A stretch of DNA of 64,000 bases from Dryobates pubescens (lineage: Eukaryota; Chordata; Aves; Piciformes; Picidae): assembly GCF_014839835.1 (NCBI RefSeq), contig NC_071644.1:4379266-4443265 (forward strand), in the 5' to 3' direction. A program made the position numbers and the translations under genes. Positions 31,701 to 43,202 of this stretch are shown piece after piece. The first letter of the stretch is position 1. Each line of letters starts with the position of its first letter. The notes under the pieces were generated by a model. It had not been told where the DNA came from and ran no database searches. It saw nothing but the letters and a program-made list of their open reading frames with translations.

Positions 31701-34700
31701 TTCCAGTGCCTCATCCTTGGCAGGTGGTAATTTCAGACTCCTCACTACAGTTTCCTTCTGCTAAAAACTTCCTTTCATTTTACTTTCAGCTTCCCAGCCC
31801 TGTTACCTCTCAACTCCTGAAAGCTCAGGAGTATGTCTGCTTCCTTCCAGCCATTTTAGCATTTCCTCCTCTCCAAAGGCCTCTGCAAACTAAATGCCAT
31901 GTTACACTGTTTTTCCCTTCGCCTACAAAACACTTCTCCTAAACTGCCCTGCCACTACACACAGTGGATCCTCCCCCCAAAAGAAAGGAATTAAATTAGT
32001 CAGTCTACATACAATCTTTATTTATGCCAGAAGCAGACCTTTAGGATGATGCTTGAGGGAGTTGTTTTTTTCTTATGGGATAAGAATAAATCTGCTAAAA
32101 GCTCCTTCAGCACAGAACCCAGCAGACTCCTTAAGTCTGCTTGATGCAGAACCAGGCTGGATTAAAGATAGCAGCTTCTTGTCAAGATTCAGATTTTTTT
32201 TTTCTTGGCTGCCACAAACTAAGGGCTTGCATACATGGGATGTACAACTAGAATAATGCAGCATCATTAAGGAGACCATTTTACTCCAAAAAATCAATGT
32301 CTACAGGAGTTAGTATTAACAGCACTTATAAATCTGCACCCACAATAATCACTCTACACCTTGCAGGCTAAGGCACAGGAGGCCAGTCTTCCTCTGCAAC
32401 CTCAGATGCCAATCTGCTTTTAACTCCTGGCTTATCCTTTTGGCTCCTTGTTCCACTTGGACTTTCATTATGCAAATCACTCCACTGCACCATAGGGCAG
32501 AGGTGTAAATATCCTCTGCCTGGCAGGCTTCTGTAAAGATCAAGAGAATCTATTGCAGGTTAGCCTAGCATGAAAAATGCCCCCCTCAGAAGAGACAGGG
32601 CTCAGCCTGTACCATGTCCAGGTGAGAAATTAGAAGCGCTCTCTCATCAAAGGAGAATCCAGAAGGAAGATTAATGATGGAAAGACAATCTACAGGATGA
32701 AGCAACATTAAGGACTTCTCTGAAACACACTTCCCACTAGGGAGCCACCACACAGATTGATTTGCAGAAGAAAATGCTATTGGGTAGGGTAAATCTAAGC
32801 AGCACAGACTAAGGTTTTACTGGGTTTTCAGTTGCTCTTTCCTCCTTCTTTATCTCCTCTCAGCCCAAACCTGCAATGCAAATGGAAATCTGCTTGATCC
32901 AAACTTGCTCTTCTCAGGCTTAAATGAATCCCTGATATATATAATCTTATTCATACTTACCCTCCTGAATTATCTCAAAGAGAACCACCTGAAAACTGGT
33001 TCACTGCAGCTAAACACCTGGCTGCATTTCAGGCTGACAGCAGCCTCACATAACATAAACCACAAAAACGCAGATTTTAATGCACAGTGTGCTGTACAAC
33101 AGCTAAGAGAAGAAAGTTGTCTATGACTGGCAGACACCTTGCTCTTCAGATTAAATTTTTGTGTTTTGAGGATGTGCACTATAACGTAAGAATCCAAACT
33201 ATACTACAGCTTCCCCTGTACTGTCACTAACACTGTGATGAATCAAGTATCATGGGTCTCCCTTCATAGGCTTTACTGCACATTGCTTTTCTGCAGGAAT
33301 ATATTGAACTCAATTTTTCACATTAGTTTAAATTAAAATCAGCACACTGTGTTCAGAAGCTAAGTGATTCAGGCTTGCAAACATCACATCTCTGCTAGAC
33401 CTCTGTGCAGTATTCCTTTCAGCAAATACTGAATAATTCCAGTGGAAATAAGGCTTTCATTTTTATTAATCTGCACAAATTTGTTTGCATCTCCCTTGCT
33501 TAGTTCACAAATACCACACTGCAGAGCTAAGGCTGAACAGAAATTCTGGAAAGAAAAGATGTTCTGAATGAGAAGAAAAGAGTGTGAGGCTATGGGTAGC
33601 AGACCCCTTAATGCAGGAGCACCCCCAGGGTAGCACTCCTACAGAAGCTCCACTTACACACCAGTTAACAGTACTTTCAAACTCAATCTGTGGTCTAAAC
33701 ACACTGGATTCTCTGCTACATAAATTGCTCTTCACTCAAAGCTTGCTTCAGAAATGCTTTTAGGGCAGGAAACCAACCTGTGCAGGAGACGATGTTCCCA
33801 GAATAAAGCAGCATATTTCTGCTTCCTTGTTTGGCAACACCACTTCTGCAGGACCAGCCTCTTCTTCTCCCGGCAACTGCGCTGAACCCATTGCTGCTGC
33901 AGCTCCCTCACAGCACGCTTCCCTGTAAGAGAACACAGGAGCCCACAGAGTTCAGACAAAAGCAGAGAATAAGTCTGTTACAAATACTCAATGGGACCAG
34001 GCTTTTTAAGGTTTCCTGTCTTCTCTTTAGCAGCTAAAAAGACTTGTAGTTTTTGGGGTTTTTTTTGCAAGGCAGTCTGACTTTTTTTTTCCTCCCTTCC
34101 CCAATCACAGGTCACTTCCACACTCATCTGCAAGGCAGTTTTTCATCAAAAATTTGGTATGTTCCTTCCCTGGCATAGTGTAAATACTTAGCATTTAATG
34201 CACTTGGAATCCTTCAGGGACAGGATCAGAACTGTTAAGCAGCCTCGAAAGATACACTGCTTGCACTGAAGCAAAGTTCAACCTCTGAATGCTGCACCTC
34301 TACTCCATTTCACTCCCCAGCTGCTAACATGCATTGCTTGAACTCTTCTTTGGAGTGCAAGAGAATCAAGATCCACCCCTTTTCCAAACAGCTGCCAAGG
34401 GAGCATCTCCCTTAGCATAAAGCACTACAAACCAGCAGGGCACAAATCTGTTCGTAACCACAAGAATGCAATGACACAGCCACTTACTGACTCCTGGACT
34501 AGACCATTCCAGAGAAGCAGTGCACACTCACAACTAGAAGCAGGACTTTCTGCACTCCAACCATTCCCATTGCACCCTTCTACAGACACAAGTGCTGCTG
34601 GAGGATGGGATAACTCACTTTGCCAGCAGGAACGCCAGTACCACAGAGCATAAGCAGTTGTCTGGTGAATGTGATGTTGGAATCTCTGGTCAGCTTCCAC

Positions 34701-37700
34701 TTTCTGCACCAGTCTCTTCTTCCACAGGCTGAAAGCCTTCTGGCAGCAATGAACTCCATGTTTTAGGGCTGCTACTGCTCTTTGGTTTTTATTTTCCATG
34801 ACCCAGTTGTGCCAGCTGAGAAAGGCTCTGAGAAAGATAGAAGTTATTGGACCAACAGTAGGACCAATTCATACAGATTCACACACTTGTAACGGAAACT
34901 TTTAGCAATATACACACACATGAGGGAGTTCAGGAAACACAGCTAATCTGTTAACATCCTTTCCCCATAAAATGTCAATGGAAACCATGGACAGTATATT
35001 GTTCCATCCTGGTTGTGCCAGGCTTGCTGCTCAGCTTCTGCATGAGCAGAGAGCAAGGCCAGTTCAGTGGGTAGGAAGTTACCAGGGCTTGTTATCAGCA
35101 GTGCTGGCCCTGCTCTAATTCGTGAGGCATCCAACCAAACCAGAAATGATTGTGTTCAGATATGAGTTTCAAAGCAGTAAAAAACGAGATGCAGAACACC
35201 CAAGGAAGAGAGAAAAAGACAGCAAAAAAGCAAGTGTAGAACTCTGAACACTGACAGGTTTAGGAACCTTCTGAAAAGCACAATGCCTACCGAAACAGCT
35301 GAAGGAGCCTATGGTGCTCCTGGGCCTTCACAAGTTGCCGAGTTCGAGTTGACCAGATAATGAAGTACCTCTGCAGGAAGCATTTCTCTGCTTGGTGCCA
35401 GCAGCTCTTCACCTCCTCATCAGAACTGCAGTCCTGTAATCCAGAAAAGCAAAACAAAATAAGGGCCTTGAACTGCTGCTGTAATAGTCACTCAGACCTC
35501 TCCCCTTGCCACTCTGGCTTCTGTAATTCCCTAACTCCCTGGTTGCTAACCCACACACACCACATGAACACCCAGGCACAAGGATCTAACACATCCCTTA
35601 TAAACCCTTGACACATGGCCACTTTCCAACTCAGCTGCTAAATGGCATGATAAGAGTTACCCAGAGAAATGCCTCAATCTCCCAAACCTGACAGGGAAGA
35701 GAGAAGACAAAGAGAGAACAGCAGTAAGACAAGCCCTATGAGGAGAGGCTGAGGGAGCTGGGATTGTTTAGCCTGGAGAAGAGGAGGCTCAGGGGTGACC
35801 TCATTGCTCTCTACAACTACCTGAAAGGTGGCTGTAGCCAGGAAGGGGTTGGTCTCTTCTCCCAGGCAACCAGCACCAGAACAAGGGGACACAGTCTCAA
35901 GCTGTGCCAGGGGAGGTTTAGACTCGAGGTGAGGAGAAAGTTCTTCACCGAGCGAGTCGTTTGTCATTGGAATGTGCTGCCCAGGGAGGTGGTGGAGTCA
36001 CCATCCCTGGAGGAGTTCAAGAGGGGATTGGATGTGGCACTTGGTGCCATGGTCTAGTCATGAGGTCTGTGGAGACAGGTTGGACTCGATGATCCTCGAG
36101 GTCTCTTCCAACCTTGGTGATACTGTGAAGACCTTCCATACGCTGACAGTGAAACCCAAAGGCTCTTTGCTAAATGGAGCTCTGCAGCAAACACCTGTAC
36201 AGTTACATGCGTGGTATTGCTTACCTCCTCCCATGTAGAGTAACTGGAGGGATACTGGCCATTATTGTCTGGACTCTGCAGTGCCAGAGACTGCAACTGA
36301 CCTCCCACAAACCAATTTCTTCTGCAAGACAAAAGAATCAGGGGAAAATAAAGGAAAGAAGAGGATAAAGTATCAAGAAAGAAGGTTGAGGTGACATGAG
36401 GGACTAATCAAAAGGAAAGAATTCAGTCAGGCCAGACAAAGGGCGACTGCTACCAGCATCCCAAAGAACTAGTCTCCAACTCACCCAGATCTGATACTCC
36501 ATGGAGGAAAGGCCTGCAGGTACAGCTGCCCACCCAGCTCAGCTGGCAACTCTGCACATTGGTGTAGTTGCAGGAAAGAGCTGTAATAAGGTATCGGTGT
36601 GACATCCTCAGCAGTCAGAATGGAGGAGAAGCTCTGCTGGTTGCTGTCACTAAAACTGTATTCCTGCAGGTATGGAGAGAAGAACATGACATCAGTTGAT
36701 GTCTTCCCACTGGAATCACTCAACTAACATTTCTGATCATGGCATTTATTCCTCTTTTTGTCCAGTGCCCAGGAAAATCCAGGATGTATCCCAAGTAACT
36801 GCAGGCTGACAAGTACAGCTCTAGAGTACAAACACGTGAAGTGCTGGGGAAGTTATTTCTATACTAAGAAAAGTGGAAATGGACATATGCACTTTCTCAG
36901 TGACAAGGCTCTTTGTACCTCATCCCTTCCACCTTGCAGCTGCCAACAGGAGCAAGTGCACAGGAGAACCTCACTAGCCCAACACTTTCCTATATCACCA
37001 AGTGATAAACAAAGGCGGCCACAGAGAGAAGCAACTTTACAATTTCTGATGACATTTCAACTCTAAGACCCTACAGGCTCAGTGCTCTTCAGGCCTATAT
37101 ACAAAGCACAATTTGCTGACGATGACATCATGCTGAAGCAGAAATTTTCCCTTGGAAAAAAACCCAGATTAGTTTGGTTGTATTAAGACCTTCCCACCTT
37201 GTCCAATGAGTTCTGAGAGGTCAGAATAGCTGAAGCACTGCTGTCAAAGCCAGAAGATGTTGAGAGGTCTTCTGAAAACAGCATGGCAAGAGGTTCTTCA
37301 TCAACAGTCCTGTGCTTAGGACTTTGTTCAGCTGTCTTCAGCATGTGACACTTTTGGTGCCATAATTTCAGAGCTTTTCTGAGTCTACACTGCTCCAAAG
37401 TCTGAGAGAAAGAACTGAGACAGAAGATATTGAGATAGCATAGTGACTGAAAAGGAATACCGGGGGGAACACTAGTACCGACACAGTGGATAACATGGTA
37501 GAAGGACCATGAAGTCAAGTGGATACTATTAATGAGGGCAGGGCTCCAGGAACCACCTCTACTTTACTCACTCAGCTCTGTGATGTTCACACAGCCTTGA
37601 TTTCCACAGCAGATATGATCTCTGGAGCTTCACCTTTTGGAATAAGTCATCAAGAGAACAGCCTGTTTTCTTCGGCAACTGTTTCTCTACAGTCCACAAG

Positions 37701-40700
37701 GGCTGATCTTCATGCCTCTTTGTCCCGGTCTCGTCAGCTGCTGAGCATATAAGTGGTTCTTAACCAGAGAGTGACAGGAGACATTTGTCAGAGGGCATTC
37801 CTAAGAAACTTGGCTTAGCCCTCAAACTGATTATTTTCAGCAAGGTTTAAGACTTCCTGCCAGGCTTATGAAGCATAGCAACAAATATCCCTGTAGCTTC
37901 ACTGACACATCCACAGTTAGTCCTTTTCTCACTCTGGTTTGTAATCTGAGTATCATCTGTGCCTCTGTTATCAGACTGGTTTCAGCTGGTTTTTCACTGT
38001 AAAGAAGAGGAAGGAGCATCCCCATATCTTAGATTCTGCACAGACCCCAAGCTGCTCACCATGTTGCCTCCATTGTAGGTGGAAGAAGTTCACCATTGCC
38101 TGCTTATCTCCCCCTCTGATCTGCAGCATCTGAACCCACTGCTGAAAATACTTCCTCAGTGATACTGCTCTGAGATGGGCCAGGTTGCACCTGTAAAGTG
38201 CCTTCTGCTTAGCAGTCTCCTTCCATGCACTGAAATACCTGAGAATATCAAAGGAAAAATAAAGTCACATGGAAAATTATATGTACAAGCTTGTGTGCCC
38301 TCCTGAGACTGGATTTAGTTCAGGAAAGACAAATAGAAGTTGTCATCTTTTAAGCTTCTGTTAATTTATTTCATTAAAGAGCCACTGTCATGCTTAGAGC
38401 ACAGCAGTACAGTGGGCTCTGCCATCGTTTGGACTGTCACAGTGAACAGACTTCACATGAAAAAGAGAACTCATCAGCTCACCGGGAGAGCAAGTTTCTC
38501 TGGATCTGAGTTGTCAGTGCCAAAATCTCTTTCATTTCCAAGCATCTGGAACGCCACCTCCAGAAAATGTTTCGTAGCTGCTTCTGTTCCAGCAGAGCAT
38601 GGGCTTCCAAAAGCCTGGCTTCCTCTTTGCTCAGCAGCTCCTTCTGCAGGCGCCACAGTCTGAAAGCTGCTGTGTTGCAGGGCAAGAAGGGATTGACAGG
38701 AAGGAAAACAACTTAGAAGAACTTCAAACAACTTAGTGTCACACAGCAAACGTTCCCTGGCTGAACTTCAGCTGTCTGAGAAAAGGCACCTAAGGGAGCC
38801 AGCTCACACTGCTGGAACCACAGCATATGCTGAAGCTGAATTAATACAAGGAACAAGGTAAATGGTGTGTGACAGGATGATGACAGGTAGAGGGCTACCC
38901 TCCACCATCACAGATAACACCCCACCTCTTTGCAGGTTCAGGTTCTGAAAGAGTCCAGTCAAAACAACAACCAGACACAAACCAAGAAACATTGTGGAGC
39001 AGTGATTACCTCCAAGCTGTTTCAAGGCTACGGAACATGTGCTCACCAGCCAGCCGTCTCATATCTCTGATTGCTTCAGCTCTCCAGCAGAACTCATCTC
39101 TTCCCTCCCTACGATGAAGCTGTGTCCACAGTCCTCCCTCCACTCTGAAAGAGTCATGAGCATGCTTTAACACGTCTGTCCAAAGAGGCACTCTGAGAAC
39201 ACAACTCAGAGCCTTTCTTCTCCCTTGGTACCTTGCTCCTTCTGTCTGGACTTGTTTTCTGCCTTTAGAATCAGACAGTACAACAAAAGGTTTTTCTTTT
39301 GACACCTCGACTCTTCCAGTAGAGTCTGTAGAGGCTGTAGTATTGCCTCACTCCCATCTCATTTACACTTGTGTCACACAGGCAGGTAGCTGAACTCAAG
39401 AAGTAGTACAGGAGTATTTGTCAGACAATCAGATCAGACACAAGTGCACAGAAGCTGCAAAGAAGTTCTGGAATAGCATCATTTAGTTCTTAAAACTAAG
39501 TCACTAACTCTTACAGTGCTTATCTGCAGCAATACATCCAAGGATGTAGAACTAAGTTTCCCATCCTGTGTTTGTAAATCTTCACTTGTCCAAGATAACA
39601 GAAAGAGAACTCTCTCAGCTTACCTACAAGCCTGCTCAGCTTCCTTTGAGTATCCCTCTGTAAGCTGGTGCTGAGCTGAGGTTGTCATAGTTGCTAATCT
39701 TCCTACTCCAAAAGATCCTACTGATGAACTTTGGGTATAAGAACACAGCTCAGGCTTCATGGCTTGCTTCCTGCTCCGTTTTGCCACAGCTTCCTTCCAC
39801 TGAAGGAGAAACAACAGAATTAGTACAAACCACAGAGTATCAGAATCAGGGTCCACATCACTGAATGTCTCACAGGATGCCCCTTGCTCCTTCCTCTCCA
39901 AACAGAACTTCTGCTTTCTCTGACTGCACAACAGAAAACTCATGACACCACTTCTACTGTCTCTAGCCCACCCTCACCCTGCGGAAGCTGACAGCAAGTA
40001 GAGTCAGGGCATGTCTCTGCTGAGCTGCTTCCAGCTGCATCCTCCTCTGGTGCACAGCCCACCGCAAAGTAACAAGGCCCTTCCGAAGCAGTTGCTGTCT
40101 GTAAAGCTGCCTGGCCGCAGCCCTTTTCCAGAGGATGTGTCCTCTCCAGGCTTGGAAACACCGAGTTAATATTTGTCTGTCATGGAAGCACTGGAAACTT
40201 AAAGAGAAAAACCAAAAGTGAGTTCCAGTTAAGAGAAAGGGAAGTTAAACACAGCTGGTAGGTGACAATCAGAGTTCAGCCATTAAACTGAAAAGAGGTA
40301 TTTCAGAACATTCTAATGAGTGAGAAACCTGCAGCCTCACACCAAACTAAGGTATCACAGTTGCTGAATTGATAGCAATTTCATACACATCTTATACATC
40401 GGTCACAAATTTGAACCCCATCTCATGGATAAGCCCAGTTCTTGGTCTTTGCTAACTAAGCAGTGAGCACACCATAACTGGCTGACCTGAAAAGTAGCAC
40501 AAGTGGTACCAAGGCTTCTTCACTGCTAGCATCAACCAAGGTTGAATTTGGAAGCTAGAACTTAAAAGACGCAGAAATTATTTTTTTGGAGCATTCTCCA
40601 TTCTAGATAGTAACTCTGTGAAAATCTGCACCTCTGAGCTGACCATGGCAGAATGATGTAGATTTAGCCCTAAACCACATCACTGGCAGAATTGTGACTC

Positions 40701-43202
40701 CTTAGCCACTTTCCAGCAGTTTTCCTCTCCTGTTAACTACCAGCACACTCACACAAACACTGAGTCTTTTTACCTTTGCTCATTCACCTTCAATAACCAG
40801 AAGCTCTCCTGTGAGACCTGCCAATAGACAAAAGACAGTGACTGACATGATTATTAACATTAGTGTGTTCTGCTTAAGAATTTAGCTGTGTCAAGTATGG
40901 CAAGTCATTTTGGGTGGTGACCAGAAAAGTGCTGCCTCAGGGTGGTGCATTGTGTCAGATGCCTTTGACACTGCCCCACCATTGATTCTGTGAATACTCT
41001 CACATACTTCAGACATAGAAAAACACAACAAAACTGAATCTTAATTATGTACAGAATGAAAACCAGTTCAGTGCTTTGCCTCTGCATGTAGATCCAGAAA
41101 ATATAAACAGATGTTCCCAAGAACAACTAAGTTCACAAGCTGGTCTTTAGGAAGAAACATGTAAGATACAAAGGCATGTATGTTGGGATGGAGCGAGACC
41201 GTAACAGATGAAAATCTGGCTATTCAATGCCAGAAAATCATTGCTGTACCTCTGCTCTGCACCTCTAGCATGAGGTGCAAGTACAAGTAGTATCTGTAAA
41301 CAAAGATGCTACACCATGAGTACACCCTCACCTCTCTGGACACAGTTTCCTGTGTCTGGCTGCTTTCTTCACCACACCATGGCTCTTTGGCACTCTTCTC
41401 CCTAGAAGTTTCTTCAGACTGTTTGAGACTGGCATCAGCTTCCAAATTTCTCCTCCTTTGGTGGGAATAATTGTTTCTTCTTCCTTCTCTGCTCACATTC
41501 AGACAATCTATCTCAGAATATTCATCAAATCGTTCTTCAATCTGAACACTAAAAGGACTGGACTGGTCGCTGCCCACCACAGCCACTCTCCTGGCTGCTC
41601 GTGATCCTGAGTCATGTATCTGTTCTGGTTCTTTCCTGGACTTAACATGAGGTTCAGAGTTGGTGATTTCTACAGATTTAATACTAAGGTGCTGGACTGG
41701 TCTGAACTCTTTATCTCCTGGAGAAGTGACTCTCACACACACTTCCCTTGGAGCCCCATGCATGGCTACACCAACATTCATCTGAGCCCCACCCCAATCT
41801 GTCTCCAGTGACACCTGCAGACCCTCTGGATACAGACTGGCTGGAAGGTCTTTCTTCCAAGATACAGCACACGGGGCTGCACCATTAGAAGTCTCTTCTC
41901 TTTTAAGAACCTTTTTAGGGGAATGACTTTTTGTGTGAACATAAAGACTTCCAGTTTCCAGAGCTGCCTTTGCCTGGGACTGGCATCTGAAATAAGGGGA
42001 GCAATTGTAGGAGGAACCTGCTTGTGTATGCACTAGCCTGCCAGAGCCCACTCCAGAAGTGAGGGTTTCTGGCTGGATGTCAGCTGAAATTTTGGTTCTC
42101 CATGTGTTCAAGTCAATGTATCCATATCTGTGAGAGACAGAGAGAGGTTCTGCATGACTAAAGTCCCTTGTCACTGCACTATGGCTCCAGCCCTTAGCAA
42201 ATGGGACACCCCATTTCAATCTTGCCTGAGCAACACTGGTCTTTACTCCAGCTAGCTGTTCTCTTGTGGTCAGGATACTAGGAGGTGAATAATCAGGAGC
42301 AAAGCACAAATTGCGACTAACTGCAGAAGACTTGGGCTCCAGAGGGAGGGAGCCTGATACACCCATTAAAGCAGTTTCTTGTTTAAGCCTCTGGATTGAA
42401 CAGTACAAACTAGCAGAAATCTGTGAGGATTGCAAAAGAGTCTGAAGGGACTCTAAACTAGATGAATCAAGATCCCCCAAGGTCAGGGCTGAACTATGGC
42501 AAGCATTCACACTTTCACTTGAGCTCCTTGAAGAGGGACACGCCACTAATTTATGCCTAAGAGGAGGATCTACACTATGAGATGACAAATGTGCATTGAC
42601 CAGTGCAGGGTTCACAGGATCCATACAAGAAGCAGCAGGAGGCTGATGCTTTTGTTTCTCCACCAGAGAGTCACTGTTCTTGTTCCTGCCTTCTAAAAAG
42701 TGATGGTGAGCAGTGTGTATGGAGCAGCAACCAGCAGACTTTGCTTTCCGATGCTGGTGTTGAGAAGAGTCAACATTCTCACCCCTATGCCCCTCTAAAC
42801 TATAAGCATCAAGGCATGAGTGTCTCCGAGGGAGATTCACAGCAGGAGTTACTGACAGAGCAAGATGGGGAATCTTACGAGTCACGCACTTCAAGCTGTG
42901 CTGTTGCAGCCTAGAGCAGAGATTATTCTCAGCTGGGATTCTCTCCTGCTGCAAGCAGGAACTGGAGAACTGACTGGTGGTGTCCCAGAATGGCTGAGAA
43001 GGGCAGGACAGATTAGTCTGTCTCAGACTGGGATCTCTCTTCCTGGCTGACAGAGGTGTGGTATACAGCCAACCTTGTTCTGCTGTCTGGCTGGGAGTCA
43101 CACTGGATGCTGCAGTCTCAAGCCAGCGATGAGAAATGCTTACTTGACTTCTAGAGCCCACATACACATCAGCATTTACATTCTTCTGGATGTTTCTTTG
43201 CT
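28772..43202 (-). CDS. C1orf167 orthologue, Trp-rich helical-repeat protein of unknown function
   Basis: I identify this from position between MTHFR and AGTRAP and from its Trp/Arg-rich repeats. Twenty exons join in phase: 41332-43202, 40774-40817, 39978-40197, 39624-39799, 39010-39144, 38483-38659, 38060-38238, 37572-37740, 37198-37414, 36485-36663, 36225-36321, 35291-35433, 34619-34827, 33778-33922, 31227-31494, 30558-30666, 30080-30311, 29836-29971, 29544-29654 and 28772-28831. With a proposed tiny first exon (45655-45676) the frame is 4899 nt, 1632 aa. The N-terminal 620 residues are Ser-rich and look disordered. From 40.2 kb on, short motifs of the form aromatic-x-x-Trp-basic recur, such as [36 protein letters not shown] and AFGRWRQ. 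This pattern resembles SFI1 centrin-binding repeats. The last exon uses a CAAG acceptor. Function is unknown; some junctions may be alternative. Confidence 0.85.
32360..32530 (-). other. Possible cassette or relic exon inside C1orf167
   Basis: Between a reasonable acceptor (GATCTTTACAG) and a GTGTAG donor lies a 171-nt open segment. In one frame its Trp, Arg and Gln content resembles the flanking repeats. That frame needs phase 1 on both sides, whereas the neighbouring exons (33778-33922 and 31227-31494) meet in phase 2 and join each other directly. Read in the neighbours' phase, the segment reaches a TAG near its end. It could be a cassette exon that truncates the protein, a relic, or chance. 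Confidence 0.3.
35731..36128 (+). mobile_element. CR1 LINE 3' fragment, young
   Basis: This is about 400 bp of the CR1 3' region in sense orientation. It contains the well-known stretches GAGAGGCTGAGGGAGCTGGG, GGAGAAGAGGAGGCT, CCCAGGGAGGTGGTGGAGTC and TTGGACTCGATGATC, and ends GGTGATACTGTGA. It is nearly free of visible decay, hence relatively young. It lies in a C1orf167 intron, antisense to the gene. Confidence 0.93.
41332..43202 (-). CDS. Large 5' coding exon of the C1orf167 orthologue
   Basis: This 1871-nt exon is open throughout and encodes 623 residues rich in Ser, Gln and His with no recognised domain. It begins at an acceptor (pyrimidine tract then TTGTCTTCAG) with the last two bases of a codon, and ends phase 0 at a GTGAGG donor. 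The first in-frame ATG lies far inside (about 190 codons in), so a coding exon upstream is needed. Confidence 0.8.
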
